NCBI GenBank assembly: GCA_036346205.1
Contig: JARFJB010001980.1
Coordinates: forward strand, 882,007 to 946,006
DNA from: Vesta saturnalis
Taxonomy: Eukaryota > Arthropoda > Insecta > Coleoptera > Lampyridae
DNA length: 64,000 nt
Direction: 5' to 3'
Part shown: piece after piece, positions 1 through 10,343 of the stretch
How the letters are laid out: every line of letters starts with the position of its first letter
Numbering within the stretch: position 1 is the first letter of the stretch
Notes under the pieces: generated by a model
The model's input: the letters and a program-made list of their open reading frames with translations, nothing else
Databases searched by the model: none
What the model was told of the DNA's origin: nothing
Program-made: the position numbers and the translations under genes

Positions 1-120
1 ATAAATATAATCCATACAAAGTTAAAAAAGTCCACCATTTATACCCACGTGATTACCTAAGAAGAAAAGGATTTCAGATTTAAACAACCACCTTCATAGA
101 GAAACAAACCAGTCAAGAAA

Positions 121-400
121 GATTTGGTATTAATGTGTGATGGAAAAATAATTGGTCTTCATTATATGATTACAATCTAAAAAGTCAACACTACTTGAAT
201 TTTTTAGAGACAACATTTCAGGATTATCTAGATGTACTCGTATAAATATGATGTATTATCAGCAAGATGGGACTATTCAACATAACGCCGCTATTGTTAG
301 AGATTGTTTAAACAAAAATAATTGTTATAAATTTTATTTAAGTAGATGTGGGCTGACTACTAGAAAGAATGAAAGTCAATTTGAACATTTGATATAACTG
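121..400 (+). pseudogene. Tc1/mariner-type transposase remnant, catalytic-core piece
   Basis: From 248 one frame reads MMYYQQDGTIQHNAAIVRD. This matches the block around the second catalytic Asp of the insect mariner-type transposases seen elsewhere in this window (QxDGAPAHN-AIVR). Upstream, frame-shifted pieces read like the preceding IIGPHY...YLNFL segment. There are several stops and frame changes, and no HTH domain or third Asp, so this is a dead fragment. The TIRs of the parent copy were not identified. Confidence 0.6.
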
Positions 401-824
401 TTGATTGTTGATTGATATTAGTGTATAATTCAGTTGTTTCTACAAATTTAAAATAACATTTTCTCATAACTTTTATTGATCATGGTTATTTGTTAGACAA
501 ACCGTCGCAAAATGGTCAATTGTGCTACAGAGTTGTATTAGGCTTTACAAATCCTGTAAAAAAAATTTATAAAAAATACAGGCCCGTATTTGAAAAAAAA
601 GTTGATGATATCCTCAAAGGCATGAAACATCGCAGAGATTCTTGGTTCTTCTTGAGATAGCAAATGTTGAATCCATTAAAATTTTCCTGTATCATTGTTT
701 GATATTTTCAAAAATAAACTTACTACTGGCAAAAATCGAAACTGAACTTTTTGGTTTTTCTCGTATAACTCTCAAACTGAAAAACGTTTAAAGCATGTTT
801 TGATACAGGTGGATTGGTTCCCTA

Positions 825-829
<5 letters not shown>
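401..829. other. AT-rich interval without a recognisable gene
   Basis: No reading frame of note. The last 100 bases resemble the AT-rich, oligo-A/T sequence typical of mariner-type element ends here and run straight into a (TA)n array, so this may be the decayed flank of the preceding transposase remnant. Confidence 0.4.

Positions 830-912
<83 letters not shown>
830..912. repeat. (TA)n microsatellite
   Basis: About 41 uninterrupted TA units. Confidence 0.98.
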
Positions 913-914
<2 letters not shown>

Positions 915-1555
915 TGTCCAGAAAATAGTTGAAAAGCCACACATGGCGCTTTTCCTTAGACTATTTTGAGTAAAAAACCCAAATACAAAAATACTCTAAA
1001 CCACTCCGTGGAGACACACAAGGTGGTTAAAGTTGGAAGTTGTGGGTCACAAATATACATATATTATTTCCATTATATCTTTTTTGGCAATTGCGTTTAA
1101 CATTTTAAAATTTTTGCAGTCGTCTTTCCTTCAATTTTCATTGCACTCCAGTAACTAACGTTTTAAATATTTACAAAAGTGCATATTTTTTAAATTAGGG
1201 CGTTAGTCAATACTGAAAATTTCAACAGTTTTAACAATTATGATATGAAACGCGAATTGTCAGATTTTCAGTGTCATCAGTACCGTACTGGTTTGCTCAT
1301 GGTGATTATCGCTTGTATGTTCTTTTTTTCGTTTCTTTATTAGACAAGCTTTTCGTTGAAGTGAACAACAGAATTCAGTACAACTGAGTATGCTGATATG
1401 TATTTTGTGTTTGGCTTGTGTGATGGAAATGCTAATGAAAAGGAGAGGACAGGGAGTACGGTATAAGATTTCCAAATCAGAGCCAGCCATGTCATAATAC
1501 CATCAGTACAGCGCTGTATTTTAATAATTAATATTGTCAATTTGACATGCCGATT

Positions 1556-1559
<4 letters not shown>
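913..1559. other. interval with no supported gene
   Basis: AT-rich, with only short frames on either strand, low in complexity and lacking known motifs. Nothing further can be supported. Confidence 0.4.

Positions 1560-1618
<59 letters not shown>
1560..1618. repeat. (TA)n microsatellite
   Basis: About 29 uninterrupted TA units. On the minus strand it produces a meaningless Tyr-Ile run. Confidence 0.98.
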
Positions 1619-1619
<1 letters not shown>

Positions 1620-2029
1620 CAAGCCATAATTATAGATTGCAGATGTTCTGTAATGCCAGTGACCACCATGGTTTTGCATATTGTTGTTGTATCAACGGTG
1701 ATGAATAGTTGTGAGTTGTTATTGGTTGGGTAAATGTACCTTGTAGTCGGGAGTCGTGATGGCTTGCCCAAGCGAATCTGCAAAAACAAAGACACAAGAA
1801 TTAGTTAGATGCATAGTAAGTCTTACTGTGATAACTAGGATGCTACAATACGGTAGTCGTGATAGTATTCCAAACCGTGCAGCGCTGTTGGGGAAACAAA
1901 ACGGTTAAACAGAACATATCAGAATCGATACTATATACTTAACTTTGGGCTCCAATCTTCGTGTCGCACTTTTATGCTTATCTGAAAAAGGCAACCACCT
2001 CTTGACCGTGCGCATGGATCACTCTCCAC
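1619..2029. other. interval with no supported gene
   Basis: Unique-looking sequence of moderate AT content. No frame, motif or repeat that I can identify. Confidence 0.35.
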
Positions 2030-2780
2030 AGGTCAGTTGCATTTCTGGCCTGAGCGAGTGCCACTGCCACCTTGCCGATTATGTGAAAAGCCTTTTCCAT
2101 ACAGAGACCTAGGGAGCTCAATACGGCGACAAATCCTAAAGGTGGTTGGGGTGACTGGGGCCGTTTTCAACGATTCTACGCTACTCAACTTCGCCTGCCG
2201 CGGCTCTGGTGTAACTGATGCAGGTCGGGGTTGAAGAAGGCGCCGCAGTCGGCGGTGGAGCTTCCGAGAACTTCGGGTATCCCATGTGGCTAGTGAGGTG
2301 CTCCCCATCCGGCGCGGTTGGTTCTAGGCTTCGTGCATTAGCTGGAGTGGTGACCTTTGACGCACTTGACAGAGGGTGCAAATCAACTACGGCGGCACGG
2401 AGACGCGCAACGTAGGCTACCTCCCTGATATTCTTGTGGTGCTTTTCTGTCGGTAAGTGTACCAGTTCGAGGCGGATCGGTCGTCCTCGTTGATTCATTA
2501 TGAAGCAAAAGATAACATTAATGATTTGTAGTGTCAACTCTGAAACTTCAGAAGGTACCAAGGACAGGACATGTATTACTACATCAGGTAGGCGCTCGTT
2601 CTCTGACTAATAGGTGTGATACGGAGTAAGGTAAAACGACAGGTCGATCATCGACGGTATCGAGTTCTGCGGAGTTGACAGCGATGGGTGATTGGGTCCA
2701 TGGTGGTAGCCGCGCAAGCACTCCTCTCTGTTGTACGGCTCGCCCATCGTAAAAACGACGTTAACGCTTTTTTTTGAGAT
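2030..2780. other. GC-rich block, possible decayed retroelement
   Basis: Base composition jumps from strongly AT-rich to clearly GC-rich for ~700 bases. Overlapping short frames occur on both strands (for example minus 2181-2561 and plus 2218-2415), but none contains a motif I recognise. A piece around 2500-2560 on the plus strand (MICSVNSETSEG) has a weak look of the start of an apurinic endonuclease domain of RTE-type LINEs. That is only an impression. It could also be a captured host fragment. Confidence 0.25.
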
Positions 2781-3175
2781 TGACAAGTTGCCTTTCGCCA
2801 ATTCGATATGTAAGCCTCGTGTTACTTATGGTAGCGCATCTTTTGATTTTATGCATGCCGTGGACGGTTATAACTTCTGCTTGTGATCAAAGTATCTCTA
2901 ATTGCTCCAATGTAAGTGAGGATAAACAAAGAACTAAAAATTCTCTAACGGTTTTTGTAATAACAGCAGGGGCAATAAAATTTAATGGACTCTAATAATT
3001 ATAGAAAATGATAAACATATAAATATTTAGTGTAAAGGTTTTCAATTCGATACACCTTACCAACGGATCAAACTTTATCTGGATGAGGTCAATAAAAGTT
3101 ACGCTTTACAGAAAAGAACAAATCACAAAAATTTGGCTTCAACCAAAACTTTTCTTTTCATTCGATGTCTTCATT
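2781..3175. other. interval with no supported gene
   Basis: AT-rich. A 73-codon frame at 2774-2995 shows only hydrophobic low-information sequence. Nothing else seen. Confidence 0.35.
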
Positions 3176-3380
3176 ATTTAAGAATTTCGTATGCAACCTA
3201 CCATGCGAATGCGGCAGAGCATACATAGGAGAGAGCATTAGACCTCTCAAACTGAAAACCCAGGAACATAAGAACAACATCCGCTAGGGCGAAACAGATA
3301 GTGGCAAAGGACAAAAACACAACTCGCTAAAAATCAAAAACTGTGGCAATAGGCCGATCAACTCAACTAATTTATTAATT
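3176..3380 (+). pseudogene. Penelope-like element, GIY-YIG endonuclease remnant
   Basis: The frame reads CNLPCECGRAYIGESIRPL, then KTQEHKNNIR, a stop, and GETDSGKG. This is the hallmark C..C-G..YIGET-R-L--R--EH pattern of the GIY-YIG domain at the C-terminus of Penelope-like retroelements. It is followed by a short sequence ending GGCCGATCAACTCAACTAAT, which recurs near the PLE ends at 52.97 kb and 63.2 kb. No reverse transcriptase lies upstream, so it is a heavily truncated copy. Confidence 0.6.
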
Positions 3381-3553
3381 CTGTATGGCATCACAGTTCA
3401 AAACTATATACTGAAATTAAAGTGTCAACCAAATTTATGTTTAGATTATGCATAATGAAATAATTAAGTGATGTCTATTTGTGTATGATGAAGTCATATA
3501 AATCATGCGTTGATGTTAGTACGTTTCAATGGAAAAAAATTAAGGTTAGCATA
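3381..3553. other. AT-rich spacer
   Basis: No gene or repeat identified between the PLE scrap and the left TIR of the next element. Confidence 0.4.
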
Positions 3554-4265
3554 CAGGGTATTTGGTACATAGATAGAAAGTTGTAAAGGGGATGTAGGTG
3601 AGGCCATTTCGAACCTATATGACCATATTTACCACTATACAAAGTATTGTGGACTTTAGGTTATTGACAAGTTTGTGTTTTTGAAGAAAATTCATGTTTT
3701 TTAGCGCTTAAACTAAGAACTAAGGAAAATGGCGTGATATTTTTTAACAATTTAACTTTGGTTTGTTGACCTACAATCAAAAAAAGGTTGTTAACCTAAA
3801 ATTTCCCTACACGATTTTGCACAACAGAAATACCGATGCTTCAACCAAAACTTAGCTAAATAATCAACAAGCCATTTCAATATTTACAGTTATTTATTTC
3901 GAATTTTTTTTATAGAAATATCCGTTCAAATAGTTTTGAAAATATCTCTATTTTATGTTCTTTCGAATCATATGTCAAAAGCATAAAATAATTACAATTA
4001 TTATTATGAACAAACAAAAAATATAATATTGCATAGGAGTACAATTTATTACAAAATGAACTAGCCCTGTCAGTTAGAACTATACATATTATTATTTATG
4101 TTGAAGTGATATCTAACATTCTCATACGTGGGTTTACGCCAGTATACAATTAACTCGTATCCCAAAAGGCAAGTAGGCCTTGATAACAAATTAACCAGTT
4201 TAACAGTTTAATCATTGAAACTGTTTTGTCACTATTTGAATTTCTTGTAACCTTGAGCCGACGGT

Positions 4266-4511
4266 AATGCAGCAGCTGCTCAGCATCTGTACCGAGATCG
4301 ATTTCCTGCTAGAAGAACTCCTAATGTACAATTTTCATAAACACATATCGTCGTTTAAGTGAAGCTGGGAACCTTAGAAATTATCTAGAATGGGCGCAGA
4401 TTGTTCGTTATGGTCCTGAAGTGAATGAACAAATTTTGGGGGCCTTTAGAGCTGATCCTACCACAGGCATAAGAAAAGTAGCTGTAGAATGTAATGTATC
4501 GATATGGAAAG
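4266..4511 (+). pseudogene. mariner-type transposase, N-terminal helix-turn-helix region
   Basis: The frame reads NAAAAQHLYRDRFPARRTPN. After a one-base shift it continues YRRLSEAGNLRN and then EQILGAFRADPTTGIRKVAV, ending at VSIWK. This is the double HTH layout (NA--A--LY-ERFP-RR-P, then ILG---ADP--S-R--A-E--VS---V) of insect mariner-type transposases. It is cut abruptly at 4511 by the T-run of a LINE tail, which suggests that the LINE landed inside the gene. Confidence 0.75.
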
Positions 4512-4685
4512 TTTTTTTTTTTTTATGATTGTGGACCTGAACAGGCTAAATAAGGCCTATCGTGCTAAAGCACTCAGGAACACTTAGGAGGATGGATAGA
4601 GGGATAATGAATTGCCGATAGATGCCTATGAACAGCTACCTTACATTTTCTCATATCATAAGTGGAGATTTGTACCGCATACTAA
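4512..4685 (-). mobile_element. LINE 3' end fragment, 5'-truncated
   Basis: The T-run at 4512 onward is the complement of a poly(A) tail. The following sequence matches the 3' end of the LINE at 10.29 kb: codons for the last ~30 residues plus a short 3' UTR. Compared with that copy an internal segment (~90 bases after CATATCATAAGTG) is missing. It is a short 5'-truncated insertion into the transposase remnant. Confidence 0.85.
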
Positions 4686-5305
4686 TGCATACTAATACGG
4701 TGTGTTAACGTGCCGTGTGAACAGATTTATCGTTCGAGGACAATAACGTTTAATGGCCCAGGTTATGTATTACCTTAAAATTTGGATACTTTATCTGTGG
4801 TGTAATCTTGTAAAGCTCCCTTGCAGTATGAATAATTTTAATATTTCTCTAGTCAACTTCTACCAGAGAGAGTAATAGTTAAGGTGGTACAAAACGTTAA
4901 GTAGGACCATGTCTGGGAGTTCCCTTACCGCTGAGTTTTCTTGGTGCTATCTTACTTCCAGGTCTGTAGCTATAAAAATGTAATCGACTTCAAAAGGTGT
5001 GACTGTAATGTATCCACACAATTAAATGTAAGTTTAAACACAATTATCTTTCTTATTAGATAATCTCCCTAAGTAACCCAAATATTACTAAATCCCTATA
5101 CATGACTAACCAGATGCAACCTCGTAAATTAACCCTTTCTGTGCATGGTAATTCTGTCACCCTTAAAAACGTACTTGAAAGATGAAACATTATCTTTTGT
5201 GCTATTAGGGTATTATTAGTGCAAAGAAACTGAAAATGGAGCTGGATACTGTCGTTTAAGAGAAATAATAATTGCACGGCGAAAGATTAAGCACATCACA
5301 TAACA
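4686..5305. other. interior of the 3.55-7.46 kb element, no recognisable domain
   Basis: AT-rich sequence between two LINE insertions. By position it should hold the rest of the transposase, but I could not align any frame to the catalytic core. Confidence 0.35.
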
Positions 5306-7165
5306 TTTTTTTTTTTTTTATGATTGTGGACCTGAACAGGCTAAATAAGGCCTCTCGTGCTAAAGCACTCAGGAACACTTAGGAAGATGGATAGAGGGAT
5401 AATGAATTGCCAATAGATGCCTATGAACAGCTACCTTAAATTTTCTCATATCATAAGTAAGAGGAAAACAGGAACTAGGGAGATCATTCCAGAGTTTAGA
5501 AGCCGTGTAGAAAAATGTGGATTGCGCCCGTTTGGTACGACAAGTGGAGATTGTACTGCATACTGATGATGTGATTGAGCGAACCGAGTGTTTCTCGCAA
5601 AGATAGCCGGAGATGGTATCAAAGAATGTAATTCACCAGCACAATAGCCGTTGTAATAACGATAATACAAAGAAAGAACTGAAACCATCCTTCTATGCTC
5701 AAGGGACTGTATGTGAGAAGTTAAGGACGGGCCATTTATAAGCCTAATCGCTCTCTTTTGAATACGATCAACGATATCGAGAGCGTATTGGGGAGCACTA
5801 ACCCAAAGGTGAGAATTATATTCCAGATGAGGCCGAATTTGGGCCTTATACAGCAGAAGGAGTTGTCGAGAGGTAAAGTACTGCTTAGATCTGTACAAAA
5901 AGCCTATTTTACGAGCAGCTGTTTTGGTAGCTGACAGAAGATGGTCAACCCAACAGAATAATAGAGTCTGAAAACTTAAGAACTGAGCCATTCAGGAAAT
6001 GATCGATCTTTTTTGGCGGACATAAGGCAACACTGAGTTTTGTTAGCATTAAATTTAACTAGATTATTGCTTCCCCATTCGAGAATACGTTGAATGTCTT
6101 TGTTGATTGAATTTGCCATTTCAGCTTTAATTTCTTGATTTGACATAGAAGGTGGATTATCACTATGAGTAGACTGAGATGAACTACAGTGAAGAGTGCT
6201 ATCGTCAGCAATGCAATGGATGGGGTTATTTGTTGAAGAAATAAGGTCGTTTATATACAGCAGAACAAGTGTAGGCGCTATAACGGATCCCTGTGGTACG
6301 CCTGCATTAATGCTAACTTCTTTTGAAAAAAAGCCATCAACTACGACACGTATTCGTCTTTTATCAAGGAAACTAGAAACCCAGTTGATGAGCGTATCAT
6401 TTAACCTAAACGAGGTGTTTGGCAAGTAAACAGTTATGCCAAACTTGGTCAAATGCCTTTGAGATATCTAAAGCGACTACAACTGTTTCACCGGACTGCT
6501 CTACTGTATTGTTCCAAACTTGGGTCACATATGACAGAAGATCGCCTGTTGAACGACTTTGCCTAAACCCATATTGGTGGTCACTATGGAGTTTGTTAGT
6601 TTCAAGGAACGTGAGCAGTTGCTGATTGATTGCTTTTTCCATGATTTTAGACAAAATGGAAGTGATGGCAATTGGTCTGTAATTTGAGGGATCGGTTATA
6701 TCACCTTTTTTGGGAGTAGGTTGAACATTTGCTAACTTCCATGATGAAGGGAATTCCCCAGAAGATATAGAGATCGTATAGAGCTTAGATAGGACTGGTA
6801 CTAGTTCGGGGGAACATTTCTTTAAGACAATAGCTGGGATACCGTCTGGACCAGTCGCCTTATTGAGATCAAGCCTACTGATGATCGATTTCAAGAGCTT
6901 GTACCGAAAATGAATTGGTTTCATAACGTATGAAGAAGAGTTGACTAGGGGCACATCTTTTCCAGAATCATTGAGACACGAGTTTGATGCAAACAACTCC
7001 ACAAAAACGTTGGCTCTGTCTACAGAATCAGCAACTACCGATCCGTCAATAGATGTCAGGAGGGGAAATGAAGATGTTCGAAAGTTTTTACTAATGGCTT
7101 TAGCTAAAGACCAAAATTTACGACTGCCTAAAGGAGATGTAGCTAGTTCATTGCATTTTCGAACT
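5306..7165 (-). mobile_element. LINE (Jockey superfamily), 5'-truncated copy
   Basis: Complementary poly(A) at 5306-5319, then a close copy of the LINE at 10.29 kb. Homology stops near 7165, inside the codons just ahead of the RT domain. The endonuclease half is absent, which is normal 5' truncation in target-primed integration. It lies in the same orientation as the other three LINE fragments in this window. Confidence 0.88.
5446..7002 (-). pseudogene. LINE reverse transcriptase, frameshifted
   Basis: Three overlapping minus-strand pieces together give the RT. 6406-7002 holds the finger and palm start (GPDGIPAIVLKKCSPELVPV, NYRPIAITSILSKIMEK, ALDISKAFDQVWH). 5976-6452 holds GVPQGSVIAPTLVLLYINDL and the catalytic box CIADDSTLH. 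5446-5991 holds the thumb and C-terminal part. Relative to the fuller copy at 10344-12503 there is a frameshift near 6410-6450, a small deletion near 5960-6000, and F to I just before ADD. The copy is dead but very similar to its sibling, so it inserted fairly recently. Confidence 0.85.
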
Positions 7166-7207
7166 GATATTCCTCAGAAAAATTTCGAAATAAATGACTC
7201 TAAATAT
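7166..7207. other. short spacer before the right TIR
   Basis: Sequence between the LINE 5' truncation point and the right inverted repeat of the host element. No motif seen. Confidence 0.3.
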
Positions 7208-7463
7208 TGAAAAATTTTAGGTTAACAACCTTTTTTTGAGTGTAGGTCAATAAACCAAACTTAAATTGTTAAAAAATATTATGCCATTTTCATTAGTTCT
7301 TGGTTCAAGTGCTAAAAACATGGATTTTCTCCAAAAACACGAACTTATCGATATCTGAAAATCCACAACACTTTATGTAGGGGTAAATATGGTCACATAG
7401 GTTCGGAATGGCCTCACCTACCTCCCCTCTAAAACCTTCTATCTATGTACCAAACACCCTATA

Positions 7464-8990
7464 TATTTAAATCAACAAGTTATGATGAATGTTACGAGAC
7501 CCTATTGTATCTTGTGCTTCTTAATTAAATGTTTTTATAATATTGTTTGCGTAAGTTGACAAAGCTTTGCGATTCTTATTTTATTATTAGTAAAACTAAA
7601 TTTCTTATTTCATATTTAAAAGGTATAAGAATCAACAATATTATTTCATTTCGTTTAGATCTTTTAGGAATTCTTCAGACGGTATTGAATTTATTTAGTA
7701 AAATCTCGTTCCGAAAGTAAACAAAAACTTTGTTTTTGTGCACTGCAGAATTGTATAGCACGATTAAGTTGCAAATCCTTCAAATAGCGTAACTGTTAAG
7801 AGGAAGGGGTTTTATTCTTAAAAGTATAATGCGATTAACATAATAACAATAGGTTTTGCATATGTATACAAGCTCATCCTTAATGCATATAGAGATCAGA
7901 AGATTGTTACCCACAAAACAACAATGAACCTCTATCATGGTAATTGGTACGTTCTGGTTTCACGAAATACGCTACTAACTACATACAAAGTATCAGCTTA
8001 TATATTGTCACAATCTTAAATTTCTAATTTTAAAGTAAGTAGAAGTAATAATAACGTTTCTTTAAATGAATTCCTTCCTCGATTTTGGAAAAAAATATAC
8101 AAATACAAATGTCAATTTTAACACAAATTTTACAATTTGCATTTTATATGCGAGAGCAAATTGATAAAGCAGCAACTTCCAACAAATACATCCACAATAA
8201 TGTTTCAAAATGCAACCTACATAATACATCAAGCTTAACAAATGTAGACAACTCAAGTCAACTACCACGCAACTTAGCACGTCCGTTATTTTTGACAGTC
8301 AAGCGGAGCTCGAAAATTTATTACTTATGTGGTTGTAGAATACATAAAAATTCTGCTTATACATGGATATAGGCTAGTAAAGATAGAAGTAATCAACTAT
8401 GTAAACACAAACTGTTGGGAAAGAGTGCTGAAAAGTATTTGTTAAGAGAAACATTGTTTGGTTTCAATTTGATTTTACCCACGGGTTTTCCAAAATATTA
8501 TTTTTACTTATGAAAATTTACTACTTTACTAAAATTCAAATGAATTCAATAACTTATACACCACATTTTCTATGACAATACCGAAAAGTTCTTTATACTT
8601 TTCTATTAGAAACAAGAAGAAAAATATAGGATATAAGAGAAAACTTAGACTTATAAGTTTCGTTCAGAAAATGCTGGTTTTGTAAGAAATAAAGATTGTA
8701 GAATAACTTTAATAATATTTTGTTTAATACGGTTGACAGTTTAAAATATCGAAATATTTATTTTCTTAGGTTTGGAAGTTTTAAATCATTTCGATTCGAA
8801 ATACTTACATGTACTGTAAAATGATTCAAACATAAATATTATGCTGACGATATCAATCAGAACGTAAAGTGATTGCACATCCAAAGGTATACTCACTAGA
8901 CTAAAAGATGAGATATTTAGTTTAAAACACTAAGTAAGTAATTTCCTAAGTTTCTAAAATGTTATATGCTTTGATTTCCAATTTGTTTCA
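7464..8990. other. AT-rich interval without a gene
   Basis: Only short frames. Overlapping frames on opposite strands at 8062-8372 have no recognisable domain and are most likely chance. I see no inverted repeat or simple repeat of note. Confidence 0.4.
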
Positions 8991-9539
8991 AATGTGACAA
9001 ATAATTTCGAAAAGTGTTTAGTGTTGCTGAATATTAACGTCCATGTTATTAACTTTAAAATGAATATCTACTGGAATGAAGAAAGGATTTTATTTGTAAA
9101 CACCTTTTACAGTAGTGTTAGCTTATGGAGTTTTAGAGATATGCTTGCCGTTAATTTTCATAAAAGACCTATACCGTCTTTAAGTATCATTCACCATTAT
9201 GTGCAGACATTTGTAAGATGTGGAAATATTTCTGTCGAATCAGAATCTAGGGGTGGTAAATAACATTACTTTATCGTTAGGACGCTAAGATTAAAAATGA
9301 TTATATCGCAGAAAATCGACAAAGACAATGACTTGATCACTGAAGAACGTGTTTTGGCGACGGTAAACTTGAACCCGGTAATTAGTTTAAGACAAATTGC
9401 TGTTGAAGCAGGTTTTTCTAAAACAGTGATGTGGGAGATTTTCGATTTTGACAAAGAGCGCAGGAGTGTTGTTACAGGCCAAATACTCATTAGAGCATCA
9501 GCCAGTAAGGGCAATGTGCGCGGCATAGCTCAGTGGTGA
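8991..9539 (+). pseudogene. mariner-type transposase, N-terminal double HTH
   Basis: The first frame (8994-9263) contains MNIYWNEERILFVNTF, then NFHKRPIPSLSIIHHYVQTF and RCGNI. This follows the first HTH pattern of these transposases (the R-P-PS---F--L---F---G--- stretch). After a stop the second frame (9297-9539) contains RVLATVNLNPVISLRQIAVE and AGFSKTVMWEI, the second HTH with its NP-IS-RQIA-E-G-S---V signature. No catalytic part follows. A remnant; the TIRs were not located. Confidence 0.6.
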
Positions 9540-10286
9540 GGGGGGGGTTCTTACTTAATGCTGCAAAAGGGCACTCGTCACAACACCAAAAACGTCAAAA
9601 TCGGGAGAAAGTGTCACAAAGGTGCCACCTGTTAGATACATTTATAGCGAGGATACGTCATGAACTAGATCTTAATATTGGCCTAACAGAAAACCATAAT
9701 ATTCACTCAAAGATAATGTACTCTCCTCCCTGAAAATTCTATTACAAAAAGTATTTACGCAAAGTTCACCCAAACTTCAATAAAATCTTAAGCTTCATAT
9801 AAAACCTGCAAAATTGCGATAATAAAACTAAAACTCATTAAATATTTCCATAAACTTTCCACGTCATAATTATTGGCTCACATAACCCAAAAATAACTGA
9901 TCAATACGGTAATTAATTATTCAATTCAAAACAAAAAAAGTACGTTACAACAAAACTAAGCCAACACGATCAAATATCTGTAAAGTCCTAAAGTTTAATA
10001 AACGGCAAAATCGGGGCTGTAATTCCTAAACCCGATAAGTACACAGCTCATTCCCAAACAAATAACAAATTGCTTACCTTTTGGCAAATCCAGGTATCAC
10101 GGTGCCCGTAAGTTGATTCGTATAAAAATAACTTAAAAAAAAAGTGTGACTACTAGTAAAATTATCATGTGCAAACACTAAACAGCTGATCGGGGGTGTT
10201 TCATTACTAATTGGAAATATTTTAACTGTAGAATCCTGACCTCAAAATAATAAGATTTAAGCCAAATCATCTGGATAAAATGTGTC
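9540..10286. other. interval without a gene
   Basis: Starts with a G-run and then AT-rich sequence with no open frame of interest. A tRNA A-box-like string (TAGCTCAGTGG) sits at ~9524, but no B box follows. Confidence 0.4.
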
Positions 10287-10343
10287 TTTTTTTTATGATT
10301 GTGGACCTGAATAGGCTAAATAAAGCCTATCGTGCTAAAGCAC

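Larger units (their letters stand above)
3554..7461. mobile_element. mariner-type element with ~255-bp TIRs, interrupted by two LINE copies
   Basis: The left arm 3554-3810, starting CAGGGTATTTGGTACATAG, is repeated inverted at 7208-7461, ending CTATGTACCAAACACCCTA. TA dinucleotides lie outside both ends (3552-3553, 7462-7463), the expected Tc1/mariner target duplication. Inside is a plus-strand transposase N-terminal remnant (4266-4511) followed by two minus-strand LINE fragments. Removing the LINEs leaves roughly 1.9 kb. The catalytic domain was not found, so this is a non-autonomous relic. Confidence 0.75.

Noticed and set aside
2033..2561. Overlapping minus-strand frames of 91 and 126 codons as a gene
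   Set aside because: Low-complexity Pro/Ala/Arg composition from GC-rich DNA, open on both strands, no domain.
8062..8372. Overlapping frames on both strands
   Set aside because: No motif; consistent with chance in AT-rich DNA.
9517..9545. tRNA-like A box (TAGCTCAGTGGTGAGG)
   Set aside because: No B box within tRNA distance and no stem pairing. It lies inside a decayed transposase remnant.
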